Shown here in pieces: positions 1-6,204 of a DNA stretch of 51,322 nucleotides. Position 1 is the stretch's first letter, and the number at the start of each line of letters is the position of its first letter. Made by a program: the position numbers and the translations under genes. The notes below the pieces were generated by a model that ran no database searches, had not been told where the DNA came from, and saw only the letters and a list, made by a program, of their open reading frames with translations. Source of the stretch: Novosphingobium sediminis (GTDB taxonomy: Bacteria > Pseudomonadota > Alphaproteobacteria > Sphingomonadales > Sphingomonadaceae). The stretch covers positions 1 through 51,322 of the forward strand of contig NZ_BJYR01000029.1 of NCBI RefSeq assembly GCF_007991615.1, given 5' to 3'.

Positions 1-222
1 GCCTCGCTCTGCCAGGCCACCCTCTGCGCCGAATACGGCCTTCCCAACGAACTCCACGACAGCCACGCCTCCTACATCCACCACTGGATGAAGATCCTGC
101 GCGGCGACAAGACCGCGATCCTCCACGCGGCGGCCAAGGCCGAGCAGGCGGTCAAGTGGCTTCGCCAGTTCGATCCGGCGCTCGGTTCGACCCTGCCGGA
201 CGAACTCAAGGAGGCAGCCTGA
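1..222 (+). CDS. ardC: ArdC-type antirestriction protein, C-terminal end (partial)
   Basis: The open frame runs in from the window edge and stops at TGA 220-222, giving the last 73 residues. The tail contains HASYIHHWMKILRGDKTAI followed by an Ala-rich helix (HAAAKAEQAVKWL), which is the usual C-terminus of plasmid ArdC/zincin-like antirestriction proteins; these protect incoming single-stranded plasmid DNA from host nucleases. The N-terminal ssDNA-binding domain and the HExxH metal site would lie outside the window and cannot be checked. It heads the block of small plasmid backbone genes that follows on the same strand. Family assignment rests on recognition of the C-terminal signature only. 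Confidence 0.8.
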   Translation, partial: ASLCQATLCAEYGLPNELHDSHASYIHHWMKILRGDKTAILHAAAKAEQAVKWLRQFDPALGSTLPDELKEAA

Positions 223-249
223 CGGTGTCCGGGAAGCCGAGGCACTTGG

Positions 250-286
250 CCCGCTCGCAGCGCGAGCGGGAAGGGGAGGGGGTGGG
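250..286 (+). promoter_or_regulatory. Hairpin with AGC loop followed by G-rich tract
   Basis: A perfect 9-bp stem (CCCGCTCGC 250-258, GCGAGCGGG 262-270) with loop AGC is followed directly by AAGGGGAGGGGGTGGG (271-286). It lies between ardC and the next gene, 40 nt before that start codon. It may end ardC transcription, though there is no T-run, or act in the leader of the next gene. The same G-rich tract recurs before other genes in this window. Confidence 0.45.
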
Positions 287-325
287 AGCCCGATGCGCCA
301 GGGGGCGCAAAGGGAGATTTCACCG

Positions 326-982
326 ATGAACTACGATCTCGACTTCCGCTATCGCCGTGCCCTGCAGCCCGACGCGCTCGCAACCATTGCCACCGCCACC
401 CAGGCCGTGGTCGATGCAATGCAGGACGCGCGCAACGCCGGGATCGACCCAGCGCGCGATCCCGCGACGATCCTGCTCGCGCGTCACGTCGGGCGCATCG
501 CATTGGGCCACGCGCCCGACGAAACCTTTGCCGAAGACCTGCCGCTGCGCCGGCAGTGCCTGGCCAAGATCGACGAGCTGAAATTGAAGCCCGCGCTGGT
601 CGCGCTCGCCCGCCGCGGCATCGGTTACGATCCCGAAGCCAAGCGCGCCTTCCACCGCGAAGCCCGCTCGGCATTGCGGGTGGCGGCGCGCCATCTCGGT
701 CTCGAGCCAGATCAGTACGATCTGCGCAGCAACTTCGCCGGCCCTGCGGTCTCGGGCGAGATCACGCTCCACGGCGACGAGATCTACATCCAGGTCTCGA
801 TCCCCTGCATCCATCCGGGCCGCGAGGTCATGTTCCGCCGGTGCAAAGGCCGCCAGGACTACCTCGGCGATCGAAATCACTTTTGCGACATCGCGGTCCT
901 TGCCGCGCCGCACAGCTTCCGCGCGCTCGTCGTCCGCGAGACCGGCCTTTCCATCAATCCGCGCCAACAGGCGCTCGTCTAG
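326..982 (+). CDS. Conserved plasmid protein of unknown function
   Basis: Encodes 218 residues from ATG 326, chosen because AAAGGGAG lies just upstream; the frame could open at 293 but that start has no ribosome site. The protein starts MNYDLDFRYRRALQPDAL, is mostly helical in its first half and has no signal peptide or membrane segment. The second half contains a beta-rich stretch with YIQVSIPCIHPGREVMFRRC, suggesting a folded soluble domain with two cysteines. I recognise no catalytic motif. Its stop is 10 nt before the next start, so the two are probably co-transcribed. It sits in the ardC-linked backbone block, where small proteins of this kind are common in sphingomonad plasmids; function unknown. 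Confidence 0.75.
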   Translation: MNYDLDFRYRRALQPDALATIATATQAVVDAMQDARNAGIDPARDPATILLARHVGRIALGHAPDETFAEDLPLRRQCLAKIDELKLKPALVALARRGIGYDPEAKRAFHREARSALRVAARHLGLEPDQYDLRSNFAGPAVSGEITLHGDEIYIQVSIPCIHPGREVMFRRCKGRQDYLGDRNHFCDIAVLAAPHSFRALVVRETGLSINPRQQALV

Positions 983-992
983 GAGAACCGCC

Positions 993-1598
993 ATGGGTTG
1001 GCTGTTCATGTCTCGCGGCGGCATGGCTCCGTTCGCCACGCCGAAGGCCTATCTCGACAACCAGTGCACCTATCCGCCCGACCCTGACAAGGGCCGGGCG
1101 ACCGGCCTGCGTGTCCTCAAATCCACCGTCCGTTCGGGCGCCTACTATGCCGCCTGCCAGAGCTACGATCTTGAAGCCCCGCACGAAACTTTCGCGATCA
1201 TCTGCCTCGTCAAATGGAACCCCGGCGCGAAGAGCGGCGAGGAGTTTGGCTACAAGGATATGACCGAAACGATGGGCCCCTACAGTTACGACTGCCCGGC
1301 CTCGATCCTCGACCTCTTGGGACCGCCCGGCAACGAATATGCCGCGCAGTGGCGCGAGCATTGCCGCCAGCGCCTCGCCCTGACCACGCGCCGCAAGCCC
1401 GCACCGGGCGATATGCTGGTGCTGGCCGAGCCGCTGACCTTCACCGACGGGCAGAGCGAGCGCAGCTTCCGCGTGGTCCAGTCGGGCCGCAAGACGATCC
1501 TGCGCCGGGTCAGCGACGGGGTTGGGGTGAAGATCAGCAAGCTGATGAGCCGGGCGTGGACGATCGTGCCGCCACCCGGTGCCCCGTCAACTTCGTGA
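993..1598 (+). CDS. Conserved hypothetical protein (DUF6927-like)
   Basis: Encodes 201 residues from ATG 993, with AGGAG at 981-985 overlapping the previous stop. It opens MGWLFMSRGGMAPFATPKAY and continues with a mixed alpha/beta region containing TMGPYSYDCPASILDLL and a C-terminal segment with basic residues (SGRKTILRRVSD). The opening MGWLFM followed by a KxYLDxQ-like stretch resembles the family I know as DUF6927, but I cannot confirm this without a profile search. No signal peptide, membrane span or catalytic motif is visible. It is closely spaced with its upstream neighbour, so an operon is likely. Role unknown; probably a cytoplasmic plasmid accessory protein. Confidence 0.75.
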   Translation: MGWLFMSRGGMAPFATPKAYLDNQCTYPPDPDKGRATGLRVLKSTVRSGAYYAACQSYDLEAPHETFAIICLVKWNPGAKSGEEFGYKDMTETMGPYSYDCPASILDLLGPPGNEYAAQWREHCRQRLALTTRRKPAPGDMLVLAEPLTFTDGQSERSFRVVQSGRKTILRRVSDGVGVKISKLMSRAWTIVPPPGAPSTS

Positions 1599-1622
1599 CC
1601 CGGCACCCAAGCGAGTAGCGCC

Positions 1623-1856
1623 ATGACCGATCCCGCCCCACCGCAGCGCTCGTCCAAGCGAGCGCGCCTTTGCAGCATCGAGAACGCCAACCGGATCGCC
1701 ACCCGGGTCGCCGAGCACGTCCAGGGCGACACCGCCGTGGTAAAGACCGGCAATCCGCTGCAGCCCTTCCGCGTGGTTCTGGCAAGCAAGGCAGCGCCGG
1801 GGCGCACCGTCTCGCGGGTCGTCACCTGCAACGATGACGAGCCCGAGGATCAGTAG
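1623..1856 (+). CDS. Small hypothetical protein
   Basis: Encodes 77 residues, MTDPAPPQRSSKRARLCSIE onwards, hydrophilic with a basic N-terminus and an acidic tail (CNDDEPEDQ). It lies 24 nt after the preceding gene on the same strand and its last bases overlap the 3' end of the convergent minus-strand gene. The ribosome site is weak. Codon use matches the neighbours. No domain recognised. It is kept because position, frame bias and spacing fit a last cistron of the 326-1856 operon. Confidence 0.55.
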   Translation: MTDPAPPQRSSKRARLCSIENANRIATRVAEHVQGDTAVVKTGNPLQPFRVVLASKAAPGRTVSRVVTCNDDEPEDQ

Positions 1857-2338
1857 GGCTCGGGTCCGCGCTCGACGAACCACGATTGCCCGAGCTCGAA
1901 ATCGGGACTTGGCGACACGAGCGGCCCGTCAGGTGCTTCAGCCACGTAGGGCGAAACGAGGTCCTTGCGCCGCACCCGCATCCGGCTGAGCCAGGCCGCG
2001 GTGCGGCCGCGCGCTTTGAGGACCGTCAGCAGCCAATCCATCGCCTCGGCCATCTCGACCACGCCGCGCCCGGCGAGGCAGTAATAGATCGCCCGCTGGA
2101 AGTCGTCGCACTGGGTGCTGAGGATGCCCGCGAGCTTTGCCCGCCCGCCGGGGGCGTTCTCATGCACCAGCGACACTGCCTCGCGCAGTTCCCGGACTGA
2201 CAGGTAGGCATCGTCCACGCCGACCCCGATGCAAAGCGCGGCGATCGCCCGGCGCACTGGCGGCAGGTTCTCGTCGCACGACGCATCGCGCAGGCCAATG
2301 TCGAGATCGAAATGGTCGAGGTGGCTGGGAGCGGGCAT
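1850..2338 (-). CDS. Conserved hypothetical protein
   Basis: Encodes 162 residues (MPAPSHLDHFDLDIGLRD...) on the minus strand, mostly alpha-helical, with segments IAALCIGVGVDDAYLSVREL and AMDWLLTVLKARGRT. The bases just upstream of the start contain AAAGGA, a plausible ribosome site. No membrane span, signal peptide or catalytic motif is visible. It converges on the 1623-1856 gene with a 7-nt overlap and is divergent from the DUF3768 gene across about 108 nt that should hold both promoters. I do not recognise the family; the composition matches backbone genes rather than the lower-GC island further right. Confidence 0.7.
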   Translation of the reverse strand: MPAPSHLDHFDLDIGLRDASCDENLPPVRRAIAALCIGVGVDDAYLSVRELREAVSLVHENAPGGRAKLAGILSTQCDDFQRAIYYCLAGRGVVEMAEAMDWLLTVLKARGRTAAWLSRMRVRRKDLVSPYVAEAPDGPLVSPSPDFELGQSWFVERGPEPY

Positions 2339-2400
2339 GGCGAGATCCTTTCCAAAAGAACGTAGCGTGAACGTTCAGGCCCCGTCAACCGGACAGCGGA

Positions 2401-2410
2401 GGGGAGGGGG
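2401..2410 (+). promoter_or_regulatory. G-rich leader motif GGGGAGGGGG
   Basis: GGGGAGGGGG sits 37 nt before the DUF3768 start codon. The same purine tract lies in the leaders of several other plus-strand genes in the first 15 kb (near 271, 7911, 9953 and 11287). Confidence 0.4.
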
Positions 2411-2446
2411 AACTCAGCGGGGGATCAATCATGAAAGGTAGAACCC

Positions 2447-2855
2447 ATGACCGCACTTGCTTCATCCACACCTGCCGGCGTCGACCACACTGCTGAGATC
2501 GCCCGGCTCAACGACGCGGCCCGCGCGGGTTCACTGCCCACTTCGCGCACTGTGTTCACGCGGGCGCTGGCCGACATTCGTGCTGGCGACGCCGAAGACC
2601 CCGGCGCACGCCAGGCCAGCCTGATGCTGGGTCAGGCAGCGCTGCGCCGTCTTATCAACGAAACGCCGATCGAGCCGGGGAACGATCCTCATGGCGAGCG
2701 CGACTTCGGCGCGGTCGAGTTCCAGGGGTACAAGATCTTCTGGAAGATCGATGTCTATGCCAACGACGGGACGTTCGCCTGGGGGGTCGGAGACACTGTG
2801 GGACGCGCAGCAGAGCTTCCGCGTCGTCACGATTATGTTGGCAAGCGACTGGTGA
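2447..2855 (+). pseudogene. DUF3768 family protein, frameshifted near the 3' end
   Basis: The frame opens at ATG 2447 and reads a DUF3768 protein: LNDAARAG near the N-terminus and NDPHGERDFGAVEF then YKIFWKIDVYANDGTFAW, the family's signature. After Trp the frame enters six Gs (2781-2786) and the residues stop resembling the family, ending at 2863. Dropping one G restores SETLWDAQQSFRVVTIMLAS then DW and a stop at 2853-2855, which is the family's usual C-terminus. The gene is therefore a 135-residue DUF3768 protein with a +1 indel in a G tract, from either sequencing error or a real lesion removing the last 22 or so residues. Function of the family is unknown. The restored stop lies 4 nt before the next gene. 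Confidence 0.8.
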
Positions 2856-2859
2856 GGCG

Positions 2860-3186
2860 ATGAGCCGGTATTCGCTAAGACCGCTGCCGGAGCGCTCGGA
2901 CATTTTCGAGGTCGCGGTCGGGTGGGACCTGGGGCTGGGGACGTTTTTTGTGATGGTATTCGGCGTCGCCGAGGTTGGCCGCGATCCTGATGTGAGGCAC
3001 TGGCGTGGTGGCCAGCCCAGACAGATTGTTACGGTCGAGGAGCTTCAGACTGAGGTATCGCCATACGCTGAACTTCCGATGGAACTGGTCAGTCGGCTTC
3101 GAGGCGACCAAAGCAACGGCGGCGCGAGCCCTCCACAGCGGTTGAGTCGATTGATTTCAGGGCTGCTCGGGAATGGCTGCGTCTGA
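2860..3186 (+). CDS. Conserved hypothetical protein
   Basis: Encodes 108 residues starting MSRYSLRPLPERSDIFEVAV, followed by GWDLGLGTFFVMVFGVAE, a beta-rich start, then a helical, more variable tail. It begins 4 nt after the frame-corrected stop of the DUF3768 gene, so translation is probably coupled. The N-terminal half looks like a small conserved protein often found beside DUF3768 on sphingomonad plasmids (recollection, not tested). No catalytic motif. It is the last backbone gene before the low-GC island. Confidence 0.7.
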   Translation: MSRYSLRPLPERSDIFEVAVGWDLGLGTFFVMVFGVAEVGRDPDVRHWRGGQPRQIVTVEELQTEVSPYAELPMELVSRLRGDQSNGGASPPQRLSRLISGLLGNGCV

Positions 3187-3233
3187 TCATCCTTCTCCCC
3201 GCCTGCCAAACGACTGGATAGTTGATATTCCAG

Positions 3234-4166
3234 CTATGCAGCAGCAACCATTTGAATTTCAGGCTTAACGTACACCCCTAACGTCAGTGCGTCCCAATAG
3301 GCGAAGAATGTCTCGAAATAGAAGCGATGTTGATCGCCATTGTCGTCGATTAGCACCAGTTCGCAACTGCCGAGTGGCCCGCCGCTCTGTGCTCCGCAAT
3401 ATCCAGCGACAGCCTTGAAAAGCTCTAACTCGTCTACTTTTCCGAAGTGTTTGGCAAAGGCCGATGACCGGATGAAATGCCGACAGGGATTCGCTGGATC
3501 GAAGTCCGGCTTGCGGCGAGAAACGTGTGGATGGCCGGACATTATCCCGACCAGTGGAGTTTGAACGCCCGCAGTCTCGACGAATCGGTATAGCGTCGTC
3601 GACAGCGTGTTGCCGAAAACGCCGTGGAGGCTCTTCACGGTTTCGATGGTCGGCGACATCGATAGGGCTTCTTGCGTAAATCGATCGCGCAGGAACAGCA
3701 GGCGGCCTGCGGCAAAATTGGCTTCGGCTTCGACCTGCTCATGGCATTCGGGCGAGAGGGTGTGGCTGTTATCGCCAAGCATCGCATCCTCGTGCCACGG
3801 CAATAGGCTGTGACCGATTTCATGCGCTTCGTTCCACCGATGCTTTTTGATCGGCAGGTCGCCATCAAGCAGGATACGCTTGCGATCGGGCAGATACAGC
3901 GCCTTCAAGGACCACTTGTGGATGGCGTCCAGGATGAGTGCCGGACGATTGAAAACCTGAAGCGTGGCGACTCTGATCCGGCTGATCGCCTCCTGCGCGA
4001 CGCTCGGATCCTTCGCCGTGTAGAATTTGAGATCGAGCTTGAGCAAATGCCGCACGTCTTCGAGCCGGAGCGGGGGCTCGGGATTCCCGAGCCCCTTCAA
4101 CACCCGTTCGACGCGGGCGTCGATATCATGGGCGGTTCTCTCAGATAAAAGTCGATTTCTGCTCAA
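3234..4166 (-). CDS. ImmA/IrrE family metallo-endopeptidase
   Basis: Encodes 310 residues. The zinc-peptidase motif HEIGH is at residues 115-119, within WNEAHEIGHSLLPWHED, followed by EQVEAEANFAAGRLLF (about 143-158) that supplies the third metal ligand; this layout is typical of ImmA/IrrE. The C-terminal half (about 200-310) is beta-rich with a likely sensor or substrate role. In known systems ImmA-type peptidases cleave a partner XRE repressor after a stress or phage signal. Here an XRE gene lies directly upstream (19 nt), in an operon with GNAT and RHH genes, so cleavage of that regulator is the natural inference. Base composition is lower in GC than the backbone, consistent with acquisition as part of the 3.2-7.8 kb island. 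Confidence 0.9.
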   Translation of the reverse strand: MSRNRLLSERTAHDIDARVERVLKGLGNPEPPLRLEDVRHLLKLDLKFYTAKDPSVAQEAISRIRVATLQVFNRPALILDAIHKWSLKALYLPDRKRILLDGDLPIKKHRWNEAHEIGHSLLPWHEDAMLGDNSHTLSPECHEQVEAEANFAAGRLLFLRDRFTQEALSMSPTIETVKSLHGVFGNTLSTTLYRFVETAGVQTPLVGIMSGHPHVSRRKPDFDPANPCRHFIRSSAFAKHFGKVDELELFKAVAGYCGAQSGGPLGSCELVLIDDNGDQHRFYFETFFAYWDALTLGVYVKPEIQMVAAA

Positions 4167-4184
4167 CCGCCTGCTCCTTGACGT

Positions 4185-4667
4185 TCAGTCCCGTTCGCTC
4201 AAAACTGTGACGAACGCCTCCAATGCAGCACGTTCAGCCTGGCTAAGCGCTGCCACAGGCTCAGATCGCGCAGCAAAGCGAACGGCTTCATGAATGAGGT
4301 TGTCATTCTTGGGTGTCGTCAGACCGGCCACCTGCATCAGGTTCCCACGCGGAACCTGAAAATAATTGGCCAGCTGATAAACGGACCGCAATTCAGCCTT
4401 GTGACGAACGTCGTCCTCAATCTCTACGAGTTCGGCGACGTCAATGTCGGCTTGCTCGGCAAGTTCCTCGAGCGTCAATCCTTTGTTGCGCCGCATGAGA
4501 CGGACAAAGCGACCAAAAGCAATGCTCGGCTCATCTTCGCCAACATTCTGCGTTTCTGCCTCACCATCAAAAAGCGGATCGGCGGCGGTGACGCCGGCAC
4601 CAATTTCGGTGTCACCTTCTAACGATGCCATCTTGAGACACCAATCCTTGGAGATCTCGATCTTCAT
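4185..4667 (-). CDS. XRE-family helix-turn-helix transcriptional regulator
   Basis: Encodes 160 residues. Residues 1-45 (MKIEISKDWCLKMASLEGD then an acidic linker) precede a clear XRE helix-turn-helix at about 51-116: FGRFVRLMRRNKGLTLEEL, AEQADIDVAELVEIEDD, then YQLANYFQVPRGNLMQVAGL. The C-terminal 40 residues form a helical tail. It is followed by the ImmA/IrrE peptidase gene and preceded by the GNAT gene with a 2-nt gap, so it is the third cistron of a four-gene operon. XRE plus ImmA pairs are known repressor/antirepressor-protease switches; the same logic is inferred here. Its target DNA is not known; the divergent promoter at about 5560-5600 is the obvious candidate together with RHH. Confidence 0.88.
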   Translation of the reverse strand: MKIEISKDWCLKMASLEGDTEIGAGVTAADPLFDGEAETQNVGEDEPSIAFGRFVRLMRRNKGLTLEELAEQADIDVAELVEIEDDVRHKAELRSVYQLANYFQVPRGNLMQVAGLTTPKNDNLIHEAVRFAARSEPVAALSQAERAALEAFVTVLSERD

Positions 4668-4669
4668 GG

Positions 4670-5299
4670 CTAATTTCCTTTGGCGATGAAGGATTCGGCT
4701 TGCTCCGGCGTCATCTCAAAATAGCGCAAACCATGATAGCTTGCGTCGATGCCAAGATCGGTCATGCCGCAGGTGTTGGCATAGAAGCCATTCGACTGCG
4801 GTAAAGCGTGTAAGCCAATCCTTCCCTTAAACTCCTCCTCGATACTGAGTGCGATAGCAGCCCTGATCAAAATACTGCCGATACCGCGATAGAGCGGCGG
4901 ATCGGCGAGCTCGGGGCGGTTCCACGGCGCGTTTTCAACATATTCGACATAAACCAGGTCCTTTCCTTTTTGGCTCTCAACCCGGCAACGATGCGTTGTG
5001 ATGTCCACGATCATCATGCCCTGGGTGGTTCCGTTGCACACGATGCTGAAGCCGGGATGCGCCAACATGCCCTGCAAAGCCCGGGTCTTCTGACGCCAGT
5101 TCCAATGCCGACTTTGCGGCCAATGCACCCGCTCGACACCGGCGCGGTGCAGTTTCTGGATCGCCTTGAAGAGCTCCGGGATCCATTCGGCTTCCCAGTC
5201 ACCCAGCTGCTTTTCGGTTATCGCATCCCAGAGCTCGGCTTCTTCAAGCTTGCCGTTCGTCGCGTTCAAGAGTGCGATCGGACTGATCACGGCGGTCAT
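4670..5299 (-). CDS. GNAT-fold acyltransferase-like protein
   Basis: Encodes 209 residues. Residues 130-200 carry the GNAT core: acyl-CoA loop region YRGIGSILIRAA (about 137-148), strand IGLHALP, then the helix SNGFYANTCGMTDLG and strand RYFEMT. Residues 1-90 are a less conserved helical region with HWPQSRHWNWRQKTRA. It overlaps the RHH gene by 4 nt (ATGA), a layout reminiscent of RHH-GNAT toxin-antitoxin pairs such as TacT/AtaT, in which the acetyltransferase modifies charged tRNA. The N-terminal extension and the downstream XRE-ImmA genes are not typical of that pair, so the protein could instead modify a protein partner. Substrate unknown. Confidence 0.75.
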   Translation of the reverse strand: MTAVISPIALLNATNGKLEEAELWDAITEKQLGDWEAEWIPELFKAIQKLHRAGVERVHWPQSRHWNWRQKTRALQGMLAHPGFSIVCNGTTQGMMIVDITTHRCRVESQKGKDLVYVEYVENAPWNRPELADPPLYRGIGSILIRAAIALSIEEEFKGRIGLHALPQSNGFYANTCGMTDLGIDASYHGLRYFEMTPEQAESFIAKGN

Positions 5300-5508
5300 A
5301 GCATCATGACTTCCGCTTTTTCTTTGCTCTTTTCGTCTTCGAAAAACAGCTTGTCGCCCTTTTCAACACGAGCTTCAACAAGCTGATAGAGCCGTAATGC
5401 CTGACGCAGCACAGCCGTCTTGCTCAAATCCTTCTTGTCGCAAAGGCCTTCGAGTGCGTGCATTTCCGCATCCGTAAGGTTGAGCGTCATCGTCTTCTTG
5501 GCAGCCAT
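5296..5508 (-). CDS. Ribbon-helix-helix (CopG-like) regulator
   Basis: Encodes 70 residues from ATG 5508, chosen over the longer frame (5559) because a strong GGAGG (complement of 5513-5517) is correctly placed. The start MAAKKTMTLNLTDAEMHALE gives the beta strand and first helix, and LSKTAVLRQALRLYQL the second helix of a ribbon-helix-helix fold; an acidic-basic tail follows. It is the first gene of the minus-strand operon and overlaps the GNAT gene by 4 nt. RHH proteins bind tandem short palindromes one helical turn apart as dimers, and exactly such a site (two TAGCTA, 11 bp apart) sits 70-90 bp upstream. It could be an antitoxin-type repressor of the GNAT gene or a regulator of the divergent ubiquitin-like operon; both are possible. 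Confidence 0.82.
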   Translation of the reverse strand: MAAKKTMTLNLTDAEMHALEGLCDKKDLSKTAVLRQALRLYQLVEARVEKGDKLFFEDEKSKEKAEVMML

Positions 5509-5530
5509 TACGCCTCCTTCAGCGGGAGTA

Positions 5531-5559
5531 GGGCTACACAACATCTGCGCAAATGTCAA
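5531..5559 (-). promoter_or_regulatory. Predicted promoter of RHH-GNAT-XRE-ImmA operon
   Basis: On the minus strand TTGACA (complement of 5554-5559) is followed after 17 bp by TAGCCC (complement of 5531-5536), a perfect -35 and a weak -10 hexamer. It lies 23 bp upstream of the RHH start codon. The weak -10 keeps confidence moderate. Confidence 0.45.
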
Positions 5560-5573
5560 TCAAAAAATAGCCC

Positions 5574-5600
5574 TTGACTAGCTAAAAACTAGCTATCATA
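5574..5600 (+). promoter_or_regulatory. Divergent promoter with tandem TAGCTA operator
   Basis: TTGACT (5574-5579) is a good -35; TATCAT or CATATC (about 5594-5602) can serve as -10. Overlapping this promoter is an 8-bp direct repeat ACTAGCTA at 5577-5584 and 5588-5595, each containing the palindrome TAGCTA, with 11-bp periodicity. Two short palindromes one helical turn apart are the classic operator of ribbon-helix-helix dimers, and an RHH gene is encoded divergently 70 bp away. Occupancy would block RNA polymerase from the operon starting at 5668. Confidence 0.65.
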
Positions 5601-5667
5601 TCCACGCCATCCGGCGATCAATCTCAAGCCGGGTTAAATCGCAGGCTTGAACAAGGGAATCGTTCTC

Positions 5668-5856
5668 ATGGCCAAGAACACAGGAAATGACTTCCGTCGC
5701 GGCGCTGTTACCGCTCGCACCCAATTTCAGCGGACCGACGGCAACTATCAGAAACGGAACGAGCGCACCGGACACTTCATGGAGGTGAAGCAGGACGGCA
5801 AGCCGTTCAAAGGCGTCGCCCGTGAACCCGACGGGCGCGATAGCCCGAATTCCTGA
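5668..5856 (+). CDS. Small basic protein leading the ubiquitin-like operon
   Basis: Encodes 62 residues from ATG 5668 (AAGGGA at 5653-5658 upstream). It starts MAKNTGNDFRRGAVTARTQF and is rich in Arg, Lys, Gln and Gly, with GHFMEVKQDGKPFKGVAREP in the second half. No signal peptide or membrane segment. It is the first gene after the divergent promoter with the tandem TAGCTA site and precedes the ubiquitin-like gene by 96 nt. I do not recognise the family. Its position suggests a component or substrate of the ubiquitin-like system, or a DNA-binding or modulatory protein; none of these can be decided from sequence. Confidence 0.65.
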   Translation: MAKNTGNDFRRGAVTARTQFQRTDGNYQKRNERTGHFMEVKQDGKPFKGVAREPDGRDSPNS

Positions 5857-5952
5857 TGAACCGACGATTCATCCCCATTCCGGCCAAAGTGCTTTGGAGC
5901 CTTGGTCCGATTCCGAAGCCGCAACACCCAACCCTTGCATTGGATTCAAAAC

Positions 5953-6204
5953 ATGTCTGAAAAGTCGGAAAAGACCGTCACCATCATCGTCAACCAAGAC
6001 GACCACGAAGTGGTCAAGACGAAAATCTCATATGACGAGGTCGTCGCCTACTACCTTCAGGACGGCGGCGCCTCTTCAACCGAGTATCTCATCAAATATT
6101 CACGCGGCCACTCCGCTAACATCAGCGGCACCCTCGCGCCAGGTCAGGAGGTAATGGTTAAAGATGGAATGCGCTTCAGAGTTTCAGGAACTGGCGAGTC
6201 ATAA
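5953..6204 (+). CDS. Ubiquitin-like protein, Multi_ubiq type (single domain)
   Basis: Encodes 83 residues from ATG 5953. The pattern of strand TVTIIVNQ, strand VVKTKISYDEV with helix YDEVVAYYLQ, strand EYLIKYSRG, then GTLAPGQEVMVKDGMRFRV matches the bacterial Multi_ubiq family of ubiquitin-like proteins (beta-grasp), including the characteristic G-x-L-x-P-G-x-x-V-x-V-K-D-G-M. Only one domain is present, where many relatives have tandem copies. The C-terminus ends SGTGES rather than a bare diglycine, so it may need trimming or may not be conjugated in the usual way. It overlaps the downstream E1 gene by 41 nt, so translation is tightly linked. Presumed to be the modifier activated by that E1. 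Confidence 0.8.
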   Translation: MSEKSEKTVTIIVNQDDHEVVKTKISYDEVVAYYLQDGGASSTEYLIKYSRGHSANISGTLAPGQEVMVKDGMRFRVSGTGES

